A stretch of DNA of 64,000 nucleotides from Brevibacillus laterosporus (GTDB lineage: Bacteria; Bacillota; Bacilli; Brevibacillales; Brevibacillaceae): positions 5,315,501 to 5,379,500 of the forward strand of contig CP033464.1 in NCBI GenBank assembly GCA_007833815.1, written 5' to 3'. The position numbers and the translations under genes were made by a program. The notes beneath the pieces were generated by a model, which saw only the letters and a list, made by a program, of their open reading frames with translations, searched no databases and was not told where the DNA came from. Below are positions 17,582 to 25,912 of this stretch, one piece after another; the stretch's first letter is position 1; each line of letters begins with the position of its first letter.

Positions 17582-17607
17582 TTCGCATCCTCCTCTTTAA
17601 TCTCCAG

Positions 17608-17817
17608 TCACTCCTGGAGTAATTTCCCCTTAACTTGTACAGCGTGATCAGGACAAACCTCGCAATTAGCCCAAAGACTAACAGCACATTCCTTGCACAT
17701 TTTTTTATCACACGTTATCGTCAATTCTTGAAAATTCACACTCGTTACAACCCCTGTACCTGTTGCATAATCGCAAAGGCGCGTATGTTCGCGTTTATTG
17801 CAAACTTCACAAAGCAA
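17608..17817 (-). CDS. Small zinc-finger-like protein
   Basis: 69 residues from a TTG at 17817 behind GGGAGG. Cysteines are paired as CEVC, CDKKMCKEC and CEVC, suggesting two structural zinc sites. Typical of small phage regulators; no known homologue recognised. Confidence 0.6.
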   Translation of the reverse strand: MLCEVCNKREHTRLCDYATGTGVVTSVNFQELTITCDKKMCKECAVSLWANCEVCPDHAVQVKGKLLQE

Positions 17818-17849
17818 TGGTCTTCCTCCCTTATCGCAAGCAATGGTTG

Positions 17850-18017
17850 CTAAATTTCCGTTTTATAAAAAACAGAAGTGTACTCATCTGATCCCTCTTC
17901 AAAACCAACTGCTTGAAAACTTACCGAAACAATATCCTCAACTGGTATCTTACTCAGCCACTCATTAATCTCAGTTTCCTTTCTATTCAAAAACAGCTTT
18001 CTTTGTACGACTTTCAT
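17850..18017 (-). CDS. Small phage-type protein, unknown
   Basis: 55 residues (MKVVQRKLFLNRKETEI start, VEDIVSVSFQAVGF middle), ATG behind GGGAG. The second half reads as two beta strands. No family recognised. Confidence 0.55.
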   Translation of the reverse strand: MKVVQRKLFLNRKETEINEWLSKIPVEDIVSVSFQAVGFEEGSDEYTSVFYKTEI

Positions 18018-18069
18018 CCTTTAACTCCCTTATCACAAGTAATGGTTTGTTAATTTACCCTTCCCCAAC

Positions 18070-18231
18070 TTACATCGATGTTTTATAAAGCCATTCGTCA
18101 AAGTATCGCTGCACTATCTCCTCTTGTTTATCTTCCGTTAATCCTTCCAGTTCCTCGTCCTCAATCTCGACGATCTCTTCTCGTTTTGATCCCACGTATC
18201 CATTCGATACACAAAACTTAAATCTAGCCAT
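18070..18231 (-). CDS. Small acidic phage protein (DUF7167-like)
   Basis: 53 residues: MARFKFCVSNGYVGSKREE, then an acidic helix, then YFDEWLYKTSM. ATG behind TAGGAGG. The pattern 'RFKF...GYVG..REE.VEI.D.EL.GL' recalls a small phage family I know as DUF7167. Function unknown. Confidence 0.6.
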   Translation of the reverse strand: MARFKFCVSNGYVGSKREEIVEIEDEELEGLTEDKQEEIVQRYFDEWLYKTSM

Positions 18232-18255
18232 TCAAAAACCTCCTACATCTTGTAT

Positions 18256-18390
18256 TTACTTAGATTTCTGCTTAATCAAGGTGTACGCAGATAGAGCTAC
18301 TTTGCGTATCCAATCTGGATTTATTTCAATTTCCGTATCCGTCATTTCTCTTATCCTGTCTAAAACAGATAAGACTTCATGTTTTTTCAT
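18256..18390 (-). CDS. Small phage-type protein, unknown
   Basis: 44 residues from the ATG at 18390 (KKHEVLSVLDRIREMTDTEI and following); a longer frame to 18447 exists. The ribosome site is weak (GGCGGGAACG). Probably helical. Confidence 0.4.
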   Translation of the reverse strand: MKKHEVLSVLDRIREMTDTEIEINPDWIRKVALSAYTLIKQKSK

Positions 18391-18565
18391 CGTTCCCGCC
18401 ACCCCATTTATAAATCGTGTGTTATGTTTTATTGCTTGTAGCAGCAATGCTTTTGCATGTACGTTACCGACATTAACTCATTTTTGTTTTCACTCCACTA
18501 ATGGATAATCAATTCTAAAGCTGCTCTCATACCATAACTATCATGGTTAGAAAGGGTGATGGATT

Positions 18566-18751
18566 ATGGATCCTATTGAATACCATCGGGGGAGAATGCA
18601 CCATCATTTAAGGCATGCCGATCACTTTCGCTCTTTAAGTATGGCGCATCGGCATCACCGAATGAGGCATCACGAGTTTGCTCACAGAGAACATTACCAT
18701 CGCATGAGAGCGCATCACCATAGAATGATGATGCATTCATATCAACATTAA
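18566..18751 (+). CDS. Histidine-rich 61-residue protein
   Basis: 19 His, 11 Arg and 8 Met in 61 residues, with no Lys or Cys (RMHHHLRHADHF; RAHHHRMMMHSYQH). GGGTGATGG precedes the ATG and a good terminator follows, so it looks like a genuine single gene, opposite in direction to the phage genes around it. Composition suggests metal (Ni, Cu, Zn) binding or a nucleic-acid-binding or spore-associated protein. No family recognised. Confidence 0.6.
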   Translation: MDPIEYHRGRMHHHLRHADHFRSLSMAHRHHRMRHHEFAHREHYHRMRAHHHRMMMHSYQH

Positions 18752-18758
18752 TTGCACC

Positions 18759-18786
18759 AAAGGCTCCCTTATTGGGGGGCCTTTTA
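18759..18786 (+). terminator. Terminator of the His-rich gene
   Basis: AAAGGCTCCC-loop-GGGGGGCCTTT then TTATTTA, eight bases after the stop. Confidence 0.7.
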
Positions 18787-18815
18787 TTTAGCTAGATAAA
18801 TTAATCACCGATTTG

Positions 18816-18887
18816 TTATATTTGCCTGACTGGATGTATGCTACCGATGCCCTCGCCCTGAACCTTGTCTCCCTCATTTAGATTCAT
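18816..18887 (-). CDS. Very short phage-type ORF
   Basis: 23 codons (MNLNEGDKVQGEGIGSIHPV), ATG behind AGGAGG. Reads like the first strands of a KOW/SH3-like small protein and may be truncated. Confidence 0.3.
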   Translation of the reverse strand: MNLNEGDKVQGEGIGSIHPVRQI

Positions 18888-18921
18888 TCCGCATCCTCCT
18901 TTATCACAAGTAATTGGTTTG

Positions 18922-19085
18922 TTAAATAGTTGCATTGCCACTTACTAAAACTAATATGCTCGTGACATACTCTACCTTTTTAATCTTTGTAACAAACAGC
19001 ATTTTCCCATCTTGTTTCACTGCAGAACGACTTCTATTTGCTGTGGAGATTCAATCACGACACTGAACCTGACTGTTTTAGCCAT
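18922..19085 (-). pseudogene. Small phage gene with frameshift
   Basis: Starts MAKTVRFSVVIESPQQIEVV behind GGGAGG, then needs a frame change to continue VKQDGKMLFVTKIKKVEYV to the TAA at 18922. Confidence 0.5.
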
Positions 19086-19125
19086 TTGAAAACCTCCCAT
19101 TTATCACATTGTGTGTTGTGTTAGA

Positions 19126-19322
19126 TCACAACATTACGAAAGTTGGATCATCAGGAAGGTACTCTGAGAATTGTTCTAGCAATAACTCCTCTATCTCAGA
19201 CTTCTCCCACACTCCAAATCCTCGTTCATTTGATTCTGAAGCATCAATAGTAACTACTTCTACTCCACCTACTTATGACCCTTATACAATCCTCTCCATC
19301 AATCCGCCATTCTACTTTCAAA
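19126..19322 (-). pseudogene. Small phage gene with frameshift
   Basis: KVEWRIDGEDCIRVI in one frame, then VVTIDASESNERGFGVWEKS and EIEELLLEQFSEYLPDD in another, ending TGA at 19126. Unknown family, decayed. Confidence 0.45.
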
Positions 19323-19359
19323 ACAATCTCCCCATTCGTTATAATTACCGATGTGTTAA

Positions 19360-19533
19360 ATTAATCCCGTAGGCTTTTAATACAGCTCGACATATCGCAT
19401 CTTGTATGGTTGCGCCTTCTCCTGAGTGTCCATGATAAAAACTTTGCATCGTGCTCCGCTGCCTGCCCGCACTTAACGCAAAACAGCTTTTCTTCTCCGT
19501 CGATCCACCACATGTACTCGCACACAATTTCAC
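19360..19533 (-). pseudogene. Broken phage gene (ABA-sandwich-like tail)
   Basis: The N-terminal part makes sense as WWIDGEEKLFCVKCGQAAEH in one frame and the C-terminal part as GATIQDAICRAVLKAYGINL in another. The latter resembles the end of phage ABA-sandwich proteins. Confidence 0.35.
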
Positions 19534-19566
19534 TTCCCTACACCAATATACTTTGCTAATATACTT

Positions 19567-19595
19567 TTTACATAAATTGTAATTAATGGTATATT
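19567..19595 (+). promoter_or_regulatory. SigA promoter of the 37-codon peptide gene
   Basis: TTTACA, 17 bases, TATATT, 32 bases before the start codon. Confidence 0.65.
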
Positions 19596-19627
19596 ATATT
19601 TAGAACACTTCGACTGGGGTGATACAT

Positions 19628-19741
19628 ATGAAAAAGTTGCTTACTGTTGTTTTTACTGTGATGATTGTAGCTTCTGTTCCGGTTGCTGTTTACGCGTGGG
19701 ACCCTCCCTGGTGCCCTCCGTGGATTCTTTTTTGCGAGTAA
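19628..19741 (+). CDS. Exported 37-residue peptide, Trp/Pro/Cys-rich
   Basis: ATG behind GGGGTGA. Residues 1-23 are a classic Sec signal peptide (MKKLLTVVFTVMIVASVPVA, cleavage after VYA), leaving WDPPWCPPWILFCE: 14 residues with three Trp, four Pro and two Cys that could form one disulfide. The gene has its own promoter and terminator and runs against the surrounding phage genes. No homologue recognised; a signalling peptide, small antimicrobial or toxin-neutralising peptide are all possible. Too short for ordinary ORF calling. Confidence 0.65.
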   Translation: MKKLLTVVFTVMIVASVPVAVYAWDPPWCPPWILFCE

Positions 19742-19762
19742 TAATTGCTATTTTCATAGTGA

Positions 19763-19790
19763 ACGAGGGCAATCATGCTCTCGTTTTCTT
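19763..19790 (+). terminator. Terminator of the exported peptide gene
   Basis: ACGAGGGC-AATCAT-GCTCTCGT then TTTCTT, 21 bases past the stop. Confidence 0.75.
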
Positions 19791-19910
19791 ACTTTCTCAT
19801 AGGTTATTCATGATTATTTGGTGGCACATAAGTGTCTCGGCCTAGAAAATTTCCACAAATTAGAAGTCCAACCATACAGATGATGTGGATCAACCAAACA
19901 GTATTTTTAT

Positions 19911-20084
19911 CTATACCTCATCATCCTTTCTCTTTTGTGGGGAATCACTTTTCATAATGTCATTCCACCAACCAATTGGATTGGCGTAGCTACCGCACTT
20001 TTCGCATGTATCACCATCATGATCGGACCAGCCGAGCTGACGATGATGGCAGTTTATACACTCGCGCACCATTTTCCGTCCCAT
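19911..20084 (-). CDS. Small zinc-ribbon protein, phage-type
   Basis: 57 residues from the ATG at 20084 behind GGAGGG. CINCHH and CEKCGSY give a two-CxxC ribbon; the C-terminus is charged (SDSPQKRKDDEV). Probably a small DNA- or RNA-binding phage protein. Confidence 0.6.
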   Translation of the reverse strand: MGRKMVRECINCHHRQLGWSDHDGDTCEKCGSYANPIGWWNDIMKSDSPQKRKDDEV

Positions 20085-20155
20085 TCAGCCCTCCACGACT
20101 TCTTTGTCACCATTTACCCATCCCTCTTGATAGTAGGTTTTAGTTGGGATTCCAA

Positions 20156-20370
20156 TTAGTGAGCAAACTTCTCGACATCTTCCCAATTCATGTTGTTCGC
20201 AGCCCAATCGATCAGTTCTTCTTCGTTCGATAAAGTGTATTCGTACTCCTCGTCAAAATCCGTATCAGCGTCTACGCTGCATAGTAATCCGCTCTGCTCT
20301 TGGAGATAATTTCCGCTGGCACGTCCCATTCTGAGCTATCAGGCATTGTCACTCGCAATTTCTTTGCCAT
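20156..20370 (-). pseudogene. Small phage protein, frameshifted
   Basis: MAKKLRVTMPDSSEWDVPAE begins in one frame and hits TAG after ADYYAA. The following DADTDFDEEYEYTLSNEEEL and WAANNMNWEDVEKFAH lie one base out of frame. This matches the pattern of a common small phage protein of unknown role. Confidence 0.6.
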
Positions 20371-20398
20371 TTGTAATTCCCCTCCACAGAATATTTTG

Positions 20399-20641
20399 TT
20401 AAGCTGACACTTCGGCTCGTAACGCAGCTTCAACAACTTCTTCTATTTGCTCCTCTATCTCTTCTACTAAAACTAAATCAACGCTGTCTGAATTAATCCG
20501 TGCTGGTTGGGGACCGAGAGCATGGTTGCTTGTCCAAGTGAATCCTTTAAATTCGCCAGACAAATTTTTATTTATAGCAAAGTCAACAACATCAAATTGC
20601 GTTTGTGCTCCACTGGAGAATACGATTGTGACCTCTTTCAC
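20399..20641 (-). CDS. Phage-type protein, unknown
   Basis: 80 residues, GTG start behind GGAGAGGG. An N-terminal beta hairpin (EVTIVFSSGAQTQFDVVDF), then WTSNHALGPQPARINSDSVD and an acidic helix. Possibly superinfection- or regulation-related; unrecognised. Confidence 0.55.
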   Translation of the reverse strand: MKEVTIVFSSGAQTQFDVVDFAINKNLSGEFKGFTWTSNHALGPQPARINSDSVDLVLVEEIEEQIEEVVEAALRAEVSA

Positions 20642-20693
20642 GCTACCCTCTCCAGATACGGAATAATGTCCACGCCTTTAGCTTTTAGATAGG

Positions 20694-21368
20694 CTAGCTA
20701 GCAACCTGCGAAACATACTTTTCAAAATTCTTCTCTATCCGTTCCTTAGAAAATTGAATCGACTTCTTATATCGCTCATGACGAGCAATTTGGATTCCTG
20801 CTGCAACATCTGATACTACCCACCAACCATGATAATAAGCGATAAAGAACTCATACCCACGGTATTGAAAGGCTTGTTCAGCAATAATATTTCCCCATTC
20901 TGGTTTACCATCTCGGATCACCCTGATTTTGTACTCCTTAGGATTCCTCAGCTTCCTGATCGGTTGTTCCTTTTGTTTTCTGATCTTGCGTTTTCCACGT
21001 TTACGCTTCGGCATGTTTTTGTGATTGAGTTCAAAATACTGGTGATATTTCTCCATATCGATGCCTGTCCACGCTTGCAGCTCTTGGATAGATTTATCGA
21101 AGAACTTTTTATGCTCTTCTCCAATATAGTCATTTATCGTTTTATCAACGCATCGGAAGTGGACTGATTTTAACTTAGTGAAATCACCGTTGTTAATCGA
21201 CGAGCAACTATCTCCAAAATCTTTTTTCATTGCCGGTTCTTCATTCTGTATCTCCCGAAATTCAAGATTTACTTTTTGTAAAAACTCCGTTAAAAAATAA
21301 CCACTAACCCCTTCTAAAAACACTACTTGTGCTTCACTCTTCGTAAATTCATCTTTCGGCAAGTCCAA
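20694..21368 (-). CDS. Hypothetical protein, basic middle region
   Basis: 224 codons from a TTG with no obvious ribosome site. The centre is very basic (KNMPKRKRGKRKIRKQKEQP), then EYKIRVIRDGKPEWGNIIAE and FFIAYYHGWWVVSDVAAG. I do not recognise it. The start may be wrong, or the gene may be a truncated phage gene. Confidence 0.5.
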   Translation of the reverse strand: MDLPKDEFTKSEAQVVFLEGVSGYFLTEFLQKVNLEFREIQNEEPAMKKDFGDSCSSINNGDFTKLKSVHFRCVDKTINDYIGEEHKKFFDKSIQELQAWTGIDMEKYHQYFELNHKNMPKRKRGKRKIRKQKEQPIRKLRNPKEYKIRVIRDGKPEWGNIIAEQAFQYRGYEFFIAYYHGWWVVSDVAAGIQIARHERYKKSIQFSKERIEKNFEKYVSQVAS

Positions 21369-21577
21369 ATTCTACAGTAATTATTTGGATTCTTAGCCTC
21401 TATGCAAGTGTGCATAACCACTAGATCACAGTGATATTGGATTTTTAATAGACATGATTTTCCTCCACATAAGGCGTAATATCCCTGCCTTTAGTTTTTT
21501 CAATTACATCTAGTGAACCCCATAAACATACCTCTGGCTTTACAAACATATTCTGGACGTATTAGGGAGGGGATGAC

Positions 21578-22384
21578 GTGAATAAAAATTCTTGCGATGA
21601 TATTCCGTTTGAACACCGTTTTTGGCTACAAATCCTAGGGGATCATTCCAGATTTATTTTTGAATCATTGGCTCCGAAAGAGCAAACAGATATCGAGCAG
21701 GCTAACTACTTTATCCACACATTTGACAGATTATTAGATTATGCACGTAGGAATTTGTCAACTAATGAAGTCAAGACACTCAACCAACAAGCAAATTCCG
21801 AGACACAAAATCTACGCCAGTTTAAGCTTCATCTTCTAGAACAACATCTTATTGGTAAAATTTCTATCAGTCTTCCTCCAACTTTTATAAACCATATGGT
21901 TAATGAACTGGAAGAATATCAACGAATCCTTGAGGCTTGTCTATCCGATAATTGGCCTCCTACATCTCATCCCCTTTACTATCATCTGTTTTGGCTCTTG
22001 GATGCTGTGGGGCATGCTGATACCATCACTTCACACCTAGATATGGTGGAACATGACTACAAGCAAAAAAGCAAGCACTTTACAAAACAATTTGAACATT
22101 TTCATCTCAAAGCAATCGAATTAGCCGGTTACCTACGGACAAATTTATCAGACTTCCCAGCGCTACATCGTTTTAATCATGAGGCTGAAATGGAAATTCA
22201 ACTATTTCAGGCCTTTTTGCATGAATTGGAGGAGCTACGCTTAAAGGATGAGGTATTAGGAACGTTGTCTCCACTTATGGCCGATCATATGTCACGGGAA
22301 GAGTGTTATTATTTGATGAAGCTATCCGAAGTGTCCGATGTGAAATCACCTGACTGTTATCCAACCAGACCCCGGATTGAATAA
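21578..22384 (+). CDS. DUF2935 protein (haemerythrin-like helical repeats)
   Basis: 268 residues, GTG behind GGGAGGGG. Two similar four-helix units each begin with a His/Glu-rich helix (FEHRFWLQILGDHSRFIFES; HADTITSHLDMVEHDYKQKS). DUF2935 proteins of Bacillales are predicted metal-binding helical bundles of unknown function. Gene is complete; it runs opposite to the phage genes and is followed by two tiny ORFs. Confidence 0.8.
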   Translation: MNKNSCDDIPFEHRFWLQILGDHSRFIFESLAPKEQTDIEQANYFIHTFDRLLDYARRNLSTNEVKTLNQQANSETQNLRQFKLHLLEQHLIGKISISLPPTFINHMVNELEEYQRILEACLSDNWPPTSHPLYYHLFWLLDAVGHADTITSHLDMVEHDYKQKSKHFTKQFEHFHLKAIELAGYLRTNLSDFPALHRFNHEAEMEIQLFQAFLHELEELRLKDEVLGTLSPLMADHMSREECYYLMKLSEVSDVKSPDCYPTRPRIE

Positions 22385-22449
22385 AAATTAGGGAGGGAAA
22401 CCTTTTACAAGAATTTTTAATCCGTGGTTGCCCTAAAGGAGGAAGCACA

Positions 22450-22500
22450 ATGACCGAACAGCAGATCATTTGGGACAAAAATAGGAGGAATGAACGATGA
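22450..22500 (+). CDS. 16-codon leader-like ORF
   Basis: MTEQQIIWDKNRRNER behind GGAGG; its stop overlaps (ATGA) the next start. Possibly a coupling peptide for 22497-22670. Confidence 0.3.
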   Translation: MTEQQIIWDKNRRNER

Positions 22501-22670
22501 ATAGACAAGCAGTTTTGGACGTGCTGAACAGCCTGGAAGTAGTAGATATGAACGGTGGCGAAGATGCGTACATCCTTGTTGATAGCAGTAAAGAAAACCT
22601 TAAAAAGCTCAATGAAGTTGGGGTTACAGATGATTACGTAGCTCCATCTTCTCCTCAGTTTACTAAATAG
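22497..22670 (+). CDS. Small protein, unknown
   Basis: 57 residues (MNRQAVLDVLNSLEVVDM, then GGEDAYILVDSSKENLKKLN), ATG behind AGGAGG. Short alpha/beta protein of a kind common next to phage or sporulation genes; unrecognised. Confidence 0.55.
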   Translation: MNRQAVLDVLNSLEVVDMNGGEDAYILVDSSKENLKKLNEVGVTDDYVAPSSPQFTK

Positions 22671-22785
22671 GCAGAGACCCATATCACTATACAGTTACTT
22701 ACATATACTGTTTAGGCGAATAGCTATTGTGAAAGTAAAGAATATATGTAAGTTAATTTGGTTCCTTTTGAAGGGAGTAGTAGAT

Positions 22786-23559
22786 ATGAGTCCATACTCT
22801 TTTGAGTCATTTCCTTACACTATACAACCAGGGGATACCTACTGGTTGTTAGCTCAACGATTTAGAACACCCGTGTATGAAATTGTTGCTGCCAATCCAG
22901 GCGTAGATCCTTACTATCTTTTTGTGGGTCAGGTTATTTGCATCCCTTTTGTACAATACTCCATGCCATTTTCATGCCCAAGACCTTCGCCTTATCAAAA
23001 TGTACATGAATGCATTAGCCAAGCTGAGGTTGATTTAAAAAGTCTCATGCGCACTCTTTGGGAACAGCATGTTTATTGGACGAGGATGGTTATTATCAGC
23101 ATCGCAGCTAATTTGCCAGATGAAGAACTGGTTACTAAACGGTTGCTCCGTAATGCTCCTGATATGGCGAATGCTTTAAAACCATTCTATGGTGAAGAAA
23201 ATGCTGCCACATTTGAACGTTTGATAAGAGATCACTTAGTAATTGCCGTTCAGCTTGTTAAAGCAGCAAAGGCTGGAGATAGCAAAGCAGTAGCTAATGC
23301 AGAAAAACGCTGGTATAAGAATGCAGATGAAATTGCATCTTTCCTCAATAGCATCAATCCATACTGGTCGGAGGAAGACATTAGGAAAATGTTTTATGAG
23401 CATCTTGCATTAACTAAAGCTGAAGCAGTCTATAGACTAAATAAAAACTACGCATCGGATATTGCAACATTTGACAAAATTGAGCAACAAGCGTTAGAAA
23501 TGGCTGACGCTTTTACTGACGGAATTGTAAAACAGTTTCCATATATCTTCACAAAGTAG
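22786..23559 (+). CDS. LysM-domain protein with helical C-terminal domain
   Basis: 257 residues from the ATG at 22786 behind GAAGGGAG; the longer frame from 22729 lacks a ribosome site. One LysM repeat (about 11-54: YTIQPGDTYWLLAQRF, PVYEIVAANPGVDP, VGQVICIP) binds glycan. The remaining 190 residues are all-helical, starting HECISQAEVDLKSLMRTLWE, and may be a four-helix bundle. No signal peptide, so it may be packaged in the spore or coat during sporulation. The enzymatic role, if any, is unknown. Confidence 0.75.
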   Translation: MSPYSFESFPYTIQPGDTYWLLAQRFRTPVYEIVAANPGVDPYYLFVGQVICIPFVQYSMPFSCPRPSPYQNVHECISQAEVDLKSLMRTLWEQHVYWTRMVIISIAANLPDEELVTKRLLRNAPDMANALKPFYGEENAATFERLIRDHLVIAVQLVKAAKAGDSKAVANAEKRWYKNADEIASFLNSINPYWSEEDIRKMFYEHLALTKAEAVYRLNKNYASDIATFDKIEQQALEMADAFTDGIVKQFPYIFTK

Positions 23560-23877
23560 GATTAATCAGGCTATTCCTTCCCCTAACTTTTTTGTCCCAG
23601 CTCCTCGCGCTACAATAGCGTCAAGGAGTGTGATATCATGCAAAAATCGTTCTATCATCTCGTGCCGTGTAGCCGATCTGCTAGGTTAGTTAGAAAGTTT
23701 CGACGATACGGCATAGTGTTTGAGCTTGTGATAAATCACTTTTCTGCTGGCGTTGGAGGATTCAAAATATCATTGATCGCTTTTTGGCATTCTTCCTCGG
23801 TATGGAATAACTCACTGTGCTTTCTGCTCGCAGAATCATTTGCTCTATAACTCGTTGGTTCGATATAGAATGTGCTT
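23560..23877. other. Interval without a supported gene
   Basis: A plus-strand frame at 23638 and its surroundings show no ribosome site or familiar motif. Probably decayed phage sequence. Confidence 0.35.
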
Positions 23878-24090
23878 TCAAAGCATTTTTCTTTCGCCCA
23901 AGTGTGTATCTTGATCTCGCGGATAATCCCTTTTTTCAGCTTCCTTCAACTGCCGTTCCAACTCTCGAATAGTTCTTTCCTGCTTGTATTGCTTTTGCGT
24001 TGCCTTCCTCTCTCGTTCAAGAGCAGCATAGTAAACGTTTATCTTGAATTCCAGAAGTTTCTCCACTTCTTGATTAAGCAACTTGTTCAT
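23878..24090 (-). CDS. Short coiled-coil protein, phage-type
   Basis: 70 residues, rich in Lys/Glu/Arg heptads (QKQYKQERTIRELERQLKEA). The ATG overlaps the end of the tiny ORF upstream. Function unknown. Confidence 0.45.
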   Translation of the reverse strand: MNKLLNQEVEKLLEFKINVYYAALERERKATQKQYKQERTIRELERQLKEAEKRDYPRDQDTHLGERKML

Positions 24091-24154
24091 ATTTAGTGTT
24101 TAAATCAAAATTTTCATCTACTTCAAAGTGATCAGGGTGATCATAGTCGCACAT
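24074..24154 (-). CDS. 26-codon ORF overlapping the coiled-coil gene
   Basis: MCDYDHPDHFEVDENFDLNT behind AAAGGTGGG. Very acidic; it overlaps the next gene in another frame, which suggests coupling. Low support. Confidence 0.3.
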   Translation of the reverse strand: MCDYDHPDHFEVDENFDLNTKYEQVA

Positions 24155-24307
24155 TTTCAAACCCACCTTTTATTTTTTGTTCAATTCAATGTGGCATACC
24201 TTTTGATGTTGAATCTATCCGAAACAGTGATAACGTTCGTTTTGTGTTTCCTGATCTACCAGTGCGGCAGTATCATTTCGTACATTTGGTGTTTGGCCAT
24301 TCCGGAT

Positions 24308-25152
24308 TTACATACCCTGCCCCAGAAGAGAAAATATTGATTGTTGTCCAAAATGTTCAGCAGCCACTTCATTGAACCAGAGCACTTCCGTTCGTTTTGC
24401 TCCAGCTTCTGCCACAGTTTCAAACGTTTCTCTATGCCATTTTTTCAACCTGATATCATACAGCTCGTGTGCGTATCTGATAGAAGGACCGGTCCAGGAT
24501 GATCGTCCAATTGTTCTAACAGCAATTCATGATCACCAATATCCAATTCATGCTTGTAATGTCGCTTGGTCCGTGTTTCTAAAAGATAGGGAGGGTCCGC
24601 ATAGATAAGTACGTTCGATCTGTTGTAACGATCAAGAATTTTTTCAAATGGCTGTTGCTCAATTTGTACTTCTTTTAAGCGTTCAGTTATGGCCATGATC
24701 TTTTGCGGAAGCTTTATCCAGTCTCTAGGTCGATTATGTTGATCACCACCGGTATTACTTTTCCACCCGGTCCGGTCGCTTGTCTTTGCTCCTATGGCCA
24801 TCCAACAACGTACTAGGAACCGTCTAGCATTTTCTAATTCATCCTCGCTAGATTCATAGGCCGCGTAAGACTCTTCGCGCGAGTAAGGTGTCCAAAATAT
24901 TTTTTCAGCTAATTCCTGTGGTCGATCTCGAATTACTTTGAAGAGACTGACCACTTGTCCATCTATGTCATTAATCGTTTCTGTCTTGGACAGTGGTTTA
25001 TTAAAAAGTACGGCTCCCGATCCGAAGAACGGTTCCAAATATGTATGATGTTCTGGCATAGTGTCTTTCCTCGGCTTCCCATTCATATAAAGCTGTACCA
25101 TTTGTTCCTTACATTCTTTTGTAAATGGTGTTCTGCGTTCTCTTTTGGCCAT
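24308..25152 (-). pseudogene. Chimera: IS3 OrfA start fused to a D12-class adenine DNA methylase, frameshifted
   Basis: The first 27 residues (MAKRERRTPFTKECKEQMVQ, then LYMNGKPR) are those of an IS3 OrfA. The frame then enters a Dam/D12 methylase at TMPEHHTYLEPFFGSGAVLF, missing its normal N-terminus. Motifs FFGSG (SAM binding), NDIDG and the catalytic DPPY are present. After VLLS a frameshift gives a stop at 24445. The proper tail (YAHELYDIRLKKWHRETFET and on to LLGQGM) continues in the other frame to 24308. D12 enzymes methylate adenine in short sites such as GATC. Double damage makes activity unlikely. Confidence 0.75.
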
Positions 25153-25303
25153 GGTAGATTCTCCTCAAATATGTTATTTGTAGTCTACTTGCCCTTAAAA
25201 TATCTGTCCAACTAAGTGTAGCCTATCCATGTTGTTCAGCCCCATCTATACAATCCGTGTTGTATATTAACTCAGCAATGTGGTTATTCATTTAGAAAAA
25301 GAA

Positions 25304-25330
25304 AAAGTGCCAGTTAAAAGCTGGCACTTT
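25304..25330. terminator. Bidirectional terminator
   Basis: AAAGTGCCAG-TTAAAAG-CTGGCACTTT, A-rich before and T-rich after. Confidence 0.75.
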
Positions 25331-25336
25331 AATTGA

Positions 25337-25441
25337 TTAATTATTTTGAGGTGCCTGTCCGCTAGCCACCCTTAATTCATCTGCCAATTGCCCAATACGT
25401 TTTTTCTCGCTGTGTCCTTCCATCCATTGGCTGTATGCCAT
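25337..25441 (-). CDS. Short ORF upstream of terminator
   Basis: 34 codons (MAYSQWMEGHSEKKRIGQLA then DELRVASGQAPQNN), hydrophilic; weak ribosome site. It lies just beyond the YolD-like gene and could be its downstream partner. Confidence 0.35.
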   Translation of the reverse strand: MAYSQWMEGHSEKKRIGQLADELRVASGQAPQNN

Positions 25442-25462
25442 GCTACTTGTAAGTAAATCCTG

Positions 25463-25801
25463 TCATGCTTCTACACTAACCACATCTTCTACAGGTATCC
25501 ACCAAAAATCCTCATCATTCTTTAACTTAATCTGTTTAAACGTTGAATCAAACTTATCTACCCATCCCCAAGCGGATTCTATCACGCCTCTACCCTCTTT
25601 TGTCTCTTTCCACCAGCTAATTGTAAGGGCATAGTCATATTGACGTGAATCAGATATCCTATAGCAAAATTCGGCTAGCTCATCCTCTTCAATGTTCGGT
25701 TTCTCGATCAGTTTCTTATCCTCGTGAAGCTGTCGTAACATCTCAGCATGCTCAGGTAAAATAAATTTCGTTACAAGTGGATCAATAATTTTGCTAGCCA
25801 T
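25463..25801 (-). CDS. YolD-like family protein (intact copy)
   Basis: 112 residues from the ATG at 25801 behind GGAGATG; the longer frame upstream is unsupported. LPEHAEMLRQLHEDKKLI, then ALTISWWKETKEGRGVIE, then KLKNDEDFWWIPVEDVV follow the YolD-like pattern (start with 'LPEH', a central basic exchange, a C-terminal 'I...I.DIV'). YolD-family genes of Bacillus prophages usually pair with uvrX-type polymerases, absent here. Copies at 5898, 9786 and 58310 point to spread with the mobile elements. Confidence 0.65.
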   Translation of the reverse strand: MASKIIDPLVTKFILPEHAEMLRQLHEDKKLIEKPNIEEDELAEFCYRISDSRQYDYALTISWWKETKEGRGVIESAWGWVDKFDSTFKQIKLKNDEDFWWIPVEDVVSVEA

Positions 25802-25912
25802 AAAAACATCTCCTCGAATACGAATATGTGTTCCTATTTTGTTTGATGATAAGGAGATTATGCAATGGTTAGAAATGGTATTCGCAAGCAAAAACCCCCT
25901 GCTTTTTTGAAG

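Noticed and set aside
19935-20159. Plus-strand hydrophobic ORF of 74 codons
   Set aside because: Opposite a zinc-ribbon gene with clear CxxC pairs and ribosome site on the minus strand.
22275-22682. Minus-strand ORF of 135 codons
   Set aside because: Overlaps the end of the DUF2935 gene and a small plus-strand gene with a good ribosome site; composition is non-protein-like.
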